In this document: one piece after another, positions 1-10,764 of the stretch
Layout of the letters: each line of letters begins with the position of its first letter
Numbering within the stretch: the first letter of the stretch is position 1
NCBI RefSeq assembly: GCF_030272615.1
Contig: NW_026729296.1
Span: forward strand, 1 to 64,000
Reading direction: 5' to 3'
Source of the DNA: Cryptomeria japonica
Taxonomy: Eukaryota > Streptophyta > Pinopsida > Cupressales > Cupressaceae
Length of the DNA: 64,000 nt
Program-made: the position numbers and the translations under genes
Notes under the pieces: generated by a model
Databases searched by the model: none
Seen by the model: only the letters and a program-made list of their open reading frames with translations
What the model was told of the DNA's origin: nothing

Positions 1-260
1 TACATGTAAGGCATGAATCACACACATAAATATACATAAGGCATGAATCATATACACAAAATGTGTGAAGTATGAAGTAAAGATATGAAGCATATATGTG
101 AATAAATGTAACACATAAGCATGAATACTCTTAAGTTGTGAAGCATGCATGTGGATACATGTACCACATAAAGCATGAAGCATACACATAAATTCACTTA
201 AGTCATGAAGCATACAAATAAATTCACTTTAATTCACGAAGCATCCTCATGAATACATGT
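1..260. repeat. Degenerate AT-rich tandem repeat
   Basis: A short phrase close to catgaagcatacacataaa, often followed by ttcactt, recurs with substitutions and small indels through the first 260 bases. The best adjacent copies are near 165-235. It codes for nothing and looks like an old minisatellite or the decayed edge of a retroelement. Confidence 0.5.
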
Positions 261-1135
261 AGCACATAGTTACAAGTAGTAACCACAACCATTTCTCAAG
301 TTCACCGAGCACTCTCATAATTTATTATGTAGTAACATAGCCATTACTATGGTATACATGCTGAGAAGCAAGCCATCGAAGAGGCTTCCACCTAGACCGC
401 ATCCCTAGCTATTGTTTGGCAACATCTTCTAGGTGGGAAAGAATGCAAGTGAGTCATTCTTTGAGCTTGCAAAGATCCATGGGCCTCTTATGACCCTCCA
501 CCTCGGATGTTGGACAACTATGGTGGCATCCTCGCCCGCAATGACCAAAGAGGTTCTCAAAATGAAGACCCCTCCCTCTCAACATGCATAGTAATCAAGG
601 TTGTTGTGTCTGTCGTATAACAAAAACTTGCTAGTGTGGAGGGACTGTGTGCCATGCTAGCACACTCTCTGTCGCATCTGCTCTACTCAATTGTTCACCG
701 TGAAGCATCTGGAGGCCATCCACCACCTATGTGGAGAGAAAGTGAGCAGCATGATGAGGGCCATTTATAAATCCACCTCAACTCTTATGGATATCGGTCA
801 TGTTGCCTTCCTTACCAGCTTCAATTTGGTGGGCAAATGATATTTTCCAAGGACATGTTCAACTGGGATAAGTAGAAAAAGCCAAGAGTTTAAGAAAGCC
901 TAATTGGGCTAATTATTTTACTTTCCTCGGGCCTTTCGACCCATAATGCATAAGGAAGGAGATGACTATAATTTTTAGGATTATGTTTGCAGTCTTCAAT
1001 CAATATATTGATGAGCACCTGCAGCGCGAGACATGAAGCAAGGGGGAAGACAAGTTACATCACCATATTAACTTTTAGTAAGCATAGTTGAATTGAGTTA
1101 AAATTGCATGCATAGGAGAAGGAGAAGGGATTCTT
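261..1135. other. No gene recognised; probable decayed 5' part of a retroelement
   Basis: No open frame with recognisable protein content was found. The stretch lies just upstream of the gag-like frame starting near 1136, so it may be the leader of that element. I compared it by eye with the 3' LTR at 5779-6432 and saw no matching 5' LTR. Confidence 0.3.
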
Positions 1136-4080
1136 ATGAGAGATTCCTTCCAAATTAACCTAATCTTGAAGATCACCTAGCTAACCAAGAATTTAACCCT
1201 TTTGATGCATATGAAATAAACCCTTTTACTAACCTTTTTTGAGGTTTGGATCTAATTGAACCACCTCCTCAAGAGCTACCAGATGAGCAACCCCTTGAAA
1301 ATCCTTGACCTCTTGTTGTCTATCAAGCAAATATTGGTGCCCAAGCTAATAATGCTCAACCCACTTTTGAGTTTCCTATCTCTAACTAGAATTAGCTTCC
1401 TAATCTCAAGAATATTCCTACATCTACTCTTCTTAATTTCTATGGTTTGGTGATAGAAGACCCAAACACCTTCTTGTTTGAGTTTGATATCCTATGAAAG
1501 AGTTATGACTACACTACTAGTGCTCATAAGCTCAAGATGTTTCCTACCACATTGAAGGAATCTACTCTGAGTGGTTCATGAGTCTAGGTGTTGATACCAT
1601 GACAAGTTCGGATGTGATGAAAGAAAAGTTCCTTGAAAAATATAAGGATTATTGTAGAGGCAGTGACATACATGCAGATGACATTTTTAGAATGTCACTA
1701 AAGGAAGATGAGAGCTTGAAAGACTATGTTGAACGATTCTTGTTTAGCTTCAAGAAATCTAAGCCTAATGCATTGAGTGAAGACTCTCAGAAGTTGGTAT
1801 TTTTAAAAGGAATTAATGATGAATGCATGGATGCATTGGATCTTATGGGAGGAGGAGATATTACCCAAGTTGATTGGGTGATGATGTAAGACAGGTGGGG
1901 TTCAAAACTCAACAACATATAGACACACTTCACAACTTCATGTTTTCTCTTCACAAAGACACCTTGCCCTATAGGTTACAAATAGAAAATGAGATATTTA
2001 ATGTTCACAAGACTCAATATACTTTAGGAAAACCTTAGGTCCTTAAAAACACATAATTTCAACACCTTATAAACTCCCACAAACACATATTCCTCTGACT
2101 ACCATAATTTCCACATAACCTGTCCTAGAAGCTAGTAGCCCTTCCATTTTAGACTGCCAATCATAACTTTTGAATTAAACCTGATATACCAACTATAAAA
2201 ACATATTTGAGTACCCATTTGGTTTCTTTAAAACATATTCAAAAATTAGGTAGGGTTATTTTTGTACCAAACCTCTCAAATAATGACTATACTTCTGCAA
2301 TTTGGTCTAAACTTTTGAAATTCATGAAGAAATCAGACAAACAGTTACTCATAACTTTTTCATATCACATAATGAACAAAATCGGTACAATGGAGTTTTA
2401 GATAACTTAGTTATAGAAATTTCCTGAAATTTTATCCAACGGTTAAATAAAGCGTTATGGTGTTTTTCCCAAGACTAGGAACCCTAGGCAGGCTTTAGAC
2501 TTGTACTAACCAAAATGGCCATATCTTTTGCAAAACTCAATAAAAATTACTCAAACAAAAAATAAAAGAAACTATATTAATGTAAATATCATCTCCAATT
2601 GTATTCAATCTTTATCAGTTCATAAAATAACATACAATTTGCTACAATAGAGAAAAAAATTGAAAAATGTAAGAAAATGAAGTTTATTTAATGACTTGAT
2701 CTTCAAAACTCCAACCCCCTCTAAAAAATTAGTCGTACAAGGTTTATATATACCATTTACAATGTTTTCCAATTGTTTTTCCACCTTCCAACCACTCAAC
2801 TGCCTATTCACAACTCAGGACTCTTCAACTTCCAAAAGTTGTAAAGTTGCTTAATTAACTTTTTACAACATTTTAACAAATTTTACATATTTGATTAAAA
2901 ATGACTCTACATGACACAAAATCACCAAAAATGGTCATAATATGACCTTATTACATGATATAAATTGAAAACATACTATTAGACCCTTATTTGCATTATT
3001 GACCCAATTTTGCATTAGGTGCTCCTACACTAAGTGATATAAAGAAGCTTTGTCAAAACTATTCTAGAGCTTCTCACAAGAAGACTATAGGTTATACACC
3101 TAGTATAAACAAGACAACTTTAGGAGTTTCAAGAATGGAGATAACACATTTGCTAAAAGATTTTAAATAGGACATCATCAACAACATCGCGACACAATTA
3201 GATACATTTCAAGCCAAGCAGAACCATGATGAGGTAGAGGCAATGTTGTCTCAATATTGTCCTCATTGTAGACAAACGAAGAGAGACTATAGGTGTAGGA
3301 AGATTGCCAGTATACAAAGCAAGCAAGTGTAACCAGAATTCAAGCCAATTAAAGATGACGAGGGACAAATCTTCTACATTGCACAAAGGAGCCCATGGGC
3401 TCAAAGACAAAGTATACCTCTCGATCATGTATCTTTCAATGGTCCTTATTCAAGTTCCTATGCACCTAATAATCAATGGCAGTTTTCACACCCTCAAAAA
3501 TTTGGTAATTTGAGAACTCAACCATGGAATCACCAACCAAATCCTTGTCTCAATTATCGTAATCCTAATCCTCCTCCTCGGTGGCAACCACCACCAAGAA
3601 ACTGGTAGCAACCATCGCAATGGAGAGGGGGACAACAATGGTCCAATCAGAAAACTAGTTACCTACAACGACAAGGCCCACCTAATCAACCAGCTATTAT
3701 GCCTCTTGTAAATGTGAATGCAAATGCGCAAACCAATGCACCCAAGCCTACTCAATTACCAGCTCAACTTGCACCCAATCTTAATAATAGACCATAGCAG
3801 CAGCAGACCATGGCTCGGCAACATGATGCTACTTTGTAATCTAGCGATGCACCTTTGGCACCCGTTCTTGTCGCAATAGATCCTATCTCTTTGAATGTTT
3901 CAGTTTTTGCATCATCTTCAGTGTTGCTCCCGATTGCTTTGGGGCCTATCAATGAACCTCCCCCTAAATGGGTGCAAGTCTTCATTACTCCTTCCTTGGA
4001 GCCACTCCTTATCACCTCGATGCTGAATTGTCCCTTTATAGTCCTAGCCTTTGGATATGCTACACACACAGGTGGTGTCT
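1136..4080 (+). pseudogene. Ty3/gypsy-type gag remnant (Retrotrans_gag), interrupted
   Basis: Translating across stops and frame changes gives a plant Ty3/gypsy Gag. The N-terminal part reads NLEDHLANQEFNPFDAYE. The core Retrotrans_gag region lies at about 1390-1880, with LKNIPTSTLLNFYG, KLKMFPTTLKES and KEKFLEKYKDYC, then KDYVERF and LVFLKGI. It stops just after the phrase LMGGGDIT. The C-terminal part resumes near 3015 with LSDIKKLCQNYSRASHKK, a CPHCR element, and a Pro/Gln/Asn-rich tail to about 4080. The roughly 1.1 kb between the two halves has no Gag content and looks inserted. Several in-frame stops make the gene dead. No protease, reverse transcriptase or integrase follows, so the parent was probably gag-only and non-autonomous. 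Confidence 0.7.
1890..3012. mobile_element. Probable insertion inside the gag remnant, family unknown
   Basis: This AT-rich stretch separates two Gag segments that are normally contiguous. The left segment ends at the conserved GGGDI phrase and the right one begins at the LSDIKKLC phrase. I see no reading frame of note. The ends are uncertain: GGGTG at the left junction and AGGTG at the right (about 3018) could be a diverged 5-bp target duplication. Terminal inverted repeats are not evident. Confidence 0.35.
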
Positions 4081-5778
4081 AGTATAACTTTATCTAATCA
4101 TCCTATCTCACAATTGCTTCTTCATTAGAGATTTCCCGGAGTCCTCAAACTTGCCACAGTTGACAAGCAACATATGCCTCCTAAAAAACCTAAACACGAG
4201 TTCGAGTAGGGCCCCATTCTGGAGTTTCGTCTTCAGTGCCTATTTTTGTGCATGTCTTTGTTTGCATTATTGAAAAGGCCCCACCTTCTCTTGAATTTGT
4301 CACTGTCCCTCTTGTTGAGGTCGGCAGTCTAACTCTTGTCTCACCTCATCACTTCGAGTCACCTACTTCCTCTATGAAAGTATGCATGTTTGACTCTCTA
4401 GAGGATATCCCAACACTATCTACGATCTTCACATGGTCATTGACCCTTGCCTCTTTTGAACTTGTGCACGCAAATGTTGTCGCAGCCTCGTCCCTTGCCC
4501 TCACTATTGGTGAGGCGCCTGGTGCTGCCCTTGTAGTTGTTCCACTTCGATCTCGCCCTCCTTCCCCATATGATCATGATTGTGTTGTCTCGTGCTTTCT
4601 TTACATGTTTGTTCCCTCCCGGAGAATGTAGGTTACTGTGTAGATGCTTGGAAACGGGAGGTTGAAGTTGTCCTTATTTGTTGTGTCCTCTTGAAGGACT
4701 CGAGTTACTCTATAGGTGTTCAAATATAGGAGATTTTCTATCGTAAAATTTCTTCTATCTGATATCTACTTCTTCCAACTTTTGTATTTTTCTTTTCGAC
4801 ATTCGGAGACGATGCAAAGTGTTGCGGGCATTTAAGCCTTTTCCATGTTGACCTGAATTTTTGTTTTCTCTTTGTCTTCATGTGATCTTCTTCAAATCCG
4901 AGAACTTTGCATTATGATGAAACACCCATTTGCAGTTCTATTACACATTTTATCTCTCTACTATCATGGGTACTGATGCCAAAGAATCAGATTCCACTGT
5001 GCTCTTGCATTTTACTTGATGGTGTGGGTCTTATGTGTCATCCACCAAAGATGACATTCCACAGAAACATCTTGCTATGTTGATGTGCCACAACATTTCT
5101 TCTCCTTAGAATGACATGCCTTTCATACATACCATTCTAAGGGGGGGCTATCATATCTACATAATCTGGATTTGGCTTTTGTATCTGTTTAGCTCACCAT
5201 TCTTATTTGCCTTGGTAGAGGTCAAACCACTCGATCTATTTTTATCTTGTCGCCTTTTGTGAGAGCCAATCCACTGCTTATCAAATCAATCTACGATCAC
5301 CCAATCACATGAATATTTAGCATTTTTCTATTCATGTTGGCCAAATTTGGCCCAATCACATGACTATCTAGCATTCTACTATTCATGTCAGTGAAGTCTC
5401 ACCCTATCGTATGGCTATCTAGCATAACACTTGACTTGCTACCCATATCAAGACTATCTCTTTTACCATGGCAATTGCTATTCCTTATCATTTGTAATAG
5501 GGGTTTCCCAACATTAAGTGGGGTTTGTTTCTATTATGCTATTTTATCTATCTTATCTACTCAATGTCTAATTGCTTTTTCATCTAACACATTGGACTGC
5601 AGTTGAGGTGTTTCTCATGAAATAACTTAGCAAAATCTAACTCTATCTCAAGTTCACCTAGTTTGGGGCAACTTTGTCTTATCAACGAATTATGTTTCCT
5701 CTACACAAATCTTAATATCATCTCTACGTTAGCTTCGCATTTCTTGATAAAAATATGCTCCCTAAAGTGGGGGCAAAA
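4081..5778 (+). other. 3' internal region of the gag-only element, with polypurine tract
   Basis: An open frame of 131 codons at 4236-4631 encodes a low-complexity, Ser/Val/Pro-rich product. I cannot assign it, and it is probably an untranslated or decayed part of the element. No pol domains are present. The segment ends in a purine-rich tract, AAAGTGGGGGCAAAA at 5764-5778, directly before the TG that opens the 3' LTR. That is the expected place for the plus-strand priming site of reverse transcription. Confidence 0.45.
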
Positions 5779-6432
5779 TGTAACGTCATAAAGTGCACCC
5801 TGCGCAATTCCATGTCACATAAGCATATTCACTTCAAGCTGATTGGGAACATTTGTTGCTTGTTTGTCCTCTTGTCCACATGGATTGCCTTGTCAACTTA
5901 GAACTTGGCTTCCAGCGACCATGCTCACCAATTGATCGATGGACTTTAGTGTGTCACGCTAGCGTCCCATGAATCCGTCAGTTCGCAAGTGGTCATTTGA
6001 GAGCTATGCCTACACTCAAAAGAGTTTGTAATGCCTTTGTTTGCAACTGCTAACATTAGGATTCACTTTGGAGGCTATATCTCTTGCATTTTGAGTCTTT
6101 CTTGGGGATTCTTGATCATTTTGAAAGTCGCTTGAGCTCTTGGCATCCATTTCTCTTTATTACACAAGTTTTCCAACATTTGAAGACCACCATTGTTGCA
6201 GCTTCTTGGAACACTCATGATGTTGTTTTCACAAGTGTTGGAGGGGAGTCCACTCTCTTCCCTTAGCTTATTTATCTAGTATCTATTATCTAGCTTGTTT
6301 ATTATCTCAATTATTTATCTATTATCTTTATCATTTCACTTCCATCGTCGCTACTATCTGGGTTGTCCATGGAGGTGGAAAGACTAAAATAGGGGTCTAA
6401 TTAAGGCGGGCCTCTAAACACAACCCCCAACA
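5779..6432 (+). repeat. Putative 3' LTR of the gag-only gypsy-type element
   Basis: The segment begins TGTAACGTC immediately after the polypurine tract and ends AACCCCCAACA, giving the TG...CA termini of an LTR about 654 bp long. No matching 5' LTR was found upstream in the window, so the boundaries rest on the tract, the termini and the element context alone. Confidence 0.5.
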
Positions 6433-6888
6433 TTTTTCTTTCTCATTTGTGTGCAAGTTTGTGATTGTGGGATAAATGCACAATATACTTGCACATTAAA
6501 CAACCATTAGATGCATATAAACATGCAAATTTTACACACCTCATAAAAATTGGTGTTGTATTTCCATTACACCCTTCACACAAAATCTAATTAATTTTTA
6601 AATTGTTTACGAATCTTACCATATCCAATGTAACTCAACCCTTATAGACACATAATAAGTATGTATAAAATTTAAATAAAAAATTCACAAATGCAAAAAT
6701 CAATACACAATAATTAAAATATTTCTATTTCTACATTACCTTACTACTAAATACACACCAAAGAATTTAATTACATTGTGATTGTGCATACTCTTGCAGC
6801 CCTTATAAATTTTTAAGTAAAAACTATTAAAAAAAATTCAAATAGTAAAACAATAAATAATTTTATTTTCACCCCTTTTAATGCATAC
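6433..6888. other. AT-rich intergenic DNA, nothing recognised
   Basis: The sequence is AT-rich without an open frame, a recognisable repeat family or structural RNA that I can see. Confidence 0.4.
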
Positions 6889-7046
6889 GTGCACACATAC
6901 ATGCAGACATGCATATGTAAATGTATGCATTGCATGCAATGCACATACATCCCTACATACATGCATATCCATGCATGCATACATGCATGCATGGACACAT
7001 ACATACATACACATATGATCCATGCATGCATACATCCATACAACCA
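6889..7046. repeat. ATGC-rich microsatellite-like tract
   Basis: The tract is built almost entirely from CATGCATG, ACATACATAC and CATACATGC motifs. It abuts the broken P450 exon directly. Open frames across it on the minus strand (strings of Met, Cys, His, Tyr and Val) are by-products of the repeat and not genes. Confidence 0.8.
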
Positions 7047-7048
7047 TT

Positions 7049-7264
7049 ACTGATGATTCTTCTGTGCTGAGCCCATTTCTCGCCTTTCAAGTCCAGTAAC
7101 TCTTCACCTTCCAATTTCTTGATAGCATCATTGGCCTCAATTTTCTCATAATCATCAGACCTCACATAGAGTATCTCTTGCACCAGCTGGGGATCTGCAA
7201 TATTTGTTCCTGCAACAGGTCCAAACCAAAGCAAGAATGTGCTCCTTGTAATGCAAAATCGCAC
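7049..7264 (-). pseudogene. Cytochrome P450 (CYP72 clan) exon fragment
   Basis: On the minus strand the translation reads FLLWFGPVAGTNIADPQLVQ, then EILYVRSDDYEKI, then LEGEELLDLKGEKWAQHRRI. In CYP72-clan P450s this matches the segment between the first intron and the C helix: a W-x-G type stretch, the I-x-DP-x-L phrase, then the C-helix GEKWxxHRR(K)II whose Trp and Arg contact the haem propionates. The match stops after HRRIIS, where an ATGC-rich repeat starts. The oxygen-binding I helix, the ExxR motif and the haem-binding cysteine loop are all absent. A possible short preceding exon ending in VVLQGLITG lies at about 7370-7400, but this is weak. The most likely reading is a gene fragment, whose substrate cannot be inferred. 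Confidence 0.65.
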
Positions 7265-8335
7265 CCCAAGAAAAAAAAAGTTAAGTAACCCATTAGATTT
7301 CAGAATTAGTCATTTAAACACTATTCGTTCGACATGCATCAGATATATTTTGGCCTTACTTCACCCTGTGATGAGTCCTTGCAGAACCACTTGTGTGGGC
7401 AAGACGTTACTGGTAGGACTACTGAAGGTGGTTAGCCCTCAGTAATCTGCCCATACAAGTAATTCCCTGATATACAGACGATTGGGCATTGGTATAGTTA
7501 ATCTGATCAGATCAATTCAGAACTGTTATGAAGTTCCAGCCAGTTACATCTTGGTTCTAGGTGGTATGCATAGGGGCTGTGCTTGATACGTATGCCTAAT
7601 ATATGAAACCCGATACAATGTCTGTATGCAGAATTTAATAGTAATATTATTATAGACTGCAATACGTATGAGTTACATTTCAAATTATATACATATTGGC
7701 ATCTGTCTGTCTTTACCCACCATTAAATATATCATTAATAATTAATATTTTAAAGCAGTAGTAATATTAATAATCTATAGAATAAGTGATTAGCAAATAC
7801 ATAAATTATTGGTATAATTAAATCATTTATTTATTTTTATATATATATATATATATATACTCAAATCTGATAAGAATTAAGGAAGGGTTATAAATATAGA
7901 TATATAGATATTGATACAATAATAGATATTAATAGAATAGTTATAATTAATACAGTATCTTTAGAAACCACTCTACAGTAAAACCATAGAGTGTAATACT
8001 ATCTGAATTTAAATATATATATTTATATATAGCAACAGTAATTTGAATGAACAAATAAATGTGAGATTATAAATTTGATTGAATTACCAATTCAATATCA
8101 GAAAGAAGATTGTGTTATCATTGATTGAATTCCAGTTAAGATGGTTTGGTCTCCTAGTAAATATAGTTAGTCAATGTAGTTTAAGTCATAAATATGTGGG
8201 GATGGATTAATTCTGGTTAAAACAGGCTTAAATCTAGTAAGGGACATTACATTTATCTAAAACAACAATACGATTTACAAGCAAAATGTAGGGTTTAAAT
8301 GGATTGTTAAAGAAGCAATCTATTCTTATAACTCC
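7265..8335. other. AT-rich DNA with (TA)n microsatellite
   Basis: No gene is recognised beyond the possible upstream P450 exon mentioned for the neighbouring feature. A pure TA run lies at about 7837-7858. Confidence 0.4.
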
Positions 8336-8410
8336 AAAGAGACCAGTAGCTCAATGGTTAAGAACCCAAGCATACTAATGGGAGGTCCTAGAGGAGATTC
8401 CTAGACTAAC
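8336..8410 (+). mobile_element. Possible tRNA-derived SINE head
   Basis: TAGCTCAATGG at about 8348-8358 matches the RNA polymerase III A-box consensus TRGYNNARNGG. It is followed about 35 bases later by GAGGAGATTCC, a poor B-box match. No tail or target duplication was found, so this could be chance similarity. Confidence 0.2.
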
Positions 8411-9192
8411 AATCAGTGTTTCTTGAAAAAGGAGGAGAAAAAACTGTTACAAGAATAACAATAGAGAAAAAAAACAATGATAACAAGACTGCACCATAGA
8501 TTTTGGTCCACTGATGATAGAATGATAGAACTCTGGGCAGAATATCATGAGAAAACTATCGCATAAGATTAGAACTGGCCTGCTGCATCATCTTCCAAGG
8601 AAGAGCTTGTATGGAGACTGAAAATGCCTCAACCACACAAGTTGGAGAAGTACTGATCCGTAATTTTATTCAATATTAATTCTATTTATCCTCAAGGCAT
8701 AACTGCATTCTCTATATTGGATCTGAATACAGAGAATAATGAATAGTATTCATTAAAGTTTACTGGGATGGAGAGCTTCTGTACTGGTGTGTATGTGGTG
8801 GGTGGTTCTTGTAACAGTAGAATTCCCACTGGATTATCATATTCGGTACAGCCTCTGCTTCACATCAGGATGGAGGAGCTGCAAGGGAAGGAGGAAGAGG
8901 CCCAAGCATTTGGGATAAGTACTCCCACACCCCAGATTAACTTTTACCTTTCTATACATCTATTTATCTACATCTTCCATTTCTATCGATTGAATTTCCC
9001 TCATGCAATTCATTTTAGTAGCTTAATAAAAAAAGCAACAATCAACAATCTTAGAATGACCTTAAAAATTTAACACAAAGTTTAATGATCGATTGGAATT
9101 GATGTATAGATTTTATTTAGCAGTGTAAATGGGATACTCCTTCCTCTCAATGTTCTTGCTTTCGTCATATAGTAGTTGTAGTCACATAAATC
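8411..9192. other. No gene recognised
   Basis: A 101-codon open frame at 8768-9073 begins with a plausible start but has no recognisable domain, and its end is AT-rich. I regard it as chance. Confidence 0.3.
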
Positions 9193-10336
9193 TGTCCAGT
9201 TTAATTAAATAAATATTCGCTATTTATTTGATTAAAAATCCACTAGCCATTAGTTAATTAAATAAATATTTAATTAATTCATCTCCGAACATTCTTCTAT
9301 TAATTAAATAAATTATTGAATTTATTTTAATTAATTCATTAAACCAAATTCAAATCAATTAAATAAATAAAATCTATTTATTTAATAAAATCTCCTTTTC
9401 CTCTTTTAAATAAATTAAATAAAACATTTACTTAAATCATTATTTCCACCCCACTTGCATTTTCCTACAAATGCAACTTGCACACATTTATTGAAATAAA
9501 TGAATTTTTATTTTAATAAAATCCTATTTTCCCTCACCCACCAAATCCACTTGCAAAATCTAATCCCCTTCTAGATTCTTCTAACCCCTTCCTAATTAGC
9601 CTATTCCATCCCCTAATTATTGTCACATTCCTAAGCAAAATGGAGTCACTTCTCAAAGACTCCAAAGTCTTTAAAAATCATTTAATGCTTTGTGTGTTCA
9701 ACAAATTAACCCCCAAAGTCTTCCAAGACCACTAATGGCTCTTACATGACCATTTATGGCTCTTACATAACCATTTATGGTTATTTCAAACTTGTCCCAC
9801 CAAACATTTATTGTTTTGACCATATTCCTCCATTTCACATTTGCACAAGAGTTTATCCATTGGATAAAAGCTTTATTCTTTGAATAAAGAGTTTATTCAT
9901 TCAACCAACCTTGACTCTAAATCCCAAGATCATATCAGACATTTAATGCTTATTCCCTCCCTTCTCAACCTATCTCACATTGACACTTGTCATCCTGGGA
10001 TTGGATTGAAAGCCCTCACATGGATTTGAAATCATTCAATCCTGACCTTTGTTGAGATTGCTCAATCTCAACCATCCATTGCTCCATTTTTCTTATAAAT
10101 AGAGCCCATTTTTTCATAATCCAGATTCTGAAAACTTGTATGCATTTAAGCTATAGGCATTTTAAGAGAGCATTTTTAGCATAATTAACTAATATCTTGT
10201 CTTTTTGGATAAAATCAATCATTTTAACATCAATAGCATAGTATTAGCTTTTCATTTCACATTTGGAGCATAATACTACAATCTCAATCCTCCATAAGCA
10301 TCCATAGTGCAAAAAGCTGCTGAGAGCTACACTATT
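9193..10336 (+). repeat. LTR-like segment with TATA box, borders unresolved
   Basis: The stretch begins TGTCCAGTTTAATT and is rich in TTAATTAAATAAATATT-type phrases, then becomes less AT-rich. A TATA box (TATAAATA, 10094-10101) is followed by a transcribed-leader-like region. Near 10325-10350 the phrase TTTTGGAACTTGGAGAGG resembles the junction between an LTR and the leader in plant gypsy elements. No second LTR or target duplication could be matched, so it may be a lone or truncated LTR. Confidence 0.35.
10094..10101 (+). promoter_or_regulatory. TATA box of LTR-like segment
   Basis: TATAAATA sits in a context (CTTATAAATAGAGCCC) that is typical of retrotransposon LTR promoters. Confidence 0.4.
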
Positions 10337-10764
10337 TTGGAACTTGGAGAGGAGAGGAACAAGGGAGAAGAAGTCAAGAGCATGTTAGGAGACATTTGGA
10401 GATGCTTCATCGTATTTACCTTCCTAGTTATACATTCTATCATGCTTTTGGTATCTCTTTTGATATGCTTGTGTAGGAAAGTATTTGGTTTATGATTTCT
10501 AACACTAACAACTTGGCTTTTCTTTTTGTTTGTGTTTTGTTATCATTGACTAACCTTCCCTTTTTGGAGAGCATCAGTAGTTTAATGTAATTGTGTTTTG
10601 TTTTCTTATCACTTTTTTCTGTAAATATGTGAATATAGGCTAAGGCCTTGAGGTAAATGAGTCAAAAAATTTAAAAGGGGACAGTACGATAGTATCAATG
10701 TATAAAGCAGAAACGCAAATAATATAAATGTAAGTGAGGTAAAATACGTAATCTGCAGGTTAAA
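10337..10764. other. No gene recognised
   Basis: An open frame at 10307-10495 encodes a hydrophobic C-terminal stretch, but it starts inside the LTR-like sequence and has no recognisable family. No other feature was found before the satellite array. Confidence 0.3.

Noticed and set aside
3764-4069. 101-codon minus-strand open frame
   Set aside because: Antisense to the gag C-terminal region, which is supported by composition and context on the plus strand.
6813-7047. Minus-strand frames of Met, Cys, His and Tyr
   Set aside because: Produced by the ATGC-rich repeat.
8768-9073. 101-codon plus-strand frame with a plausible start
   Set aside because: No homology recognised, AT-driven C-terminus and no splice or promoter support; kept only as an unassigned stretch.
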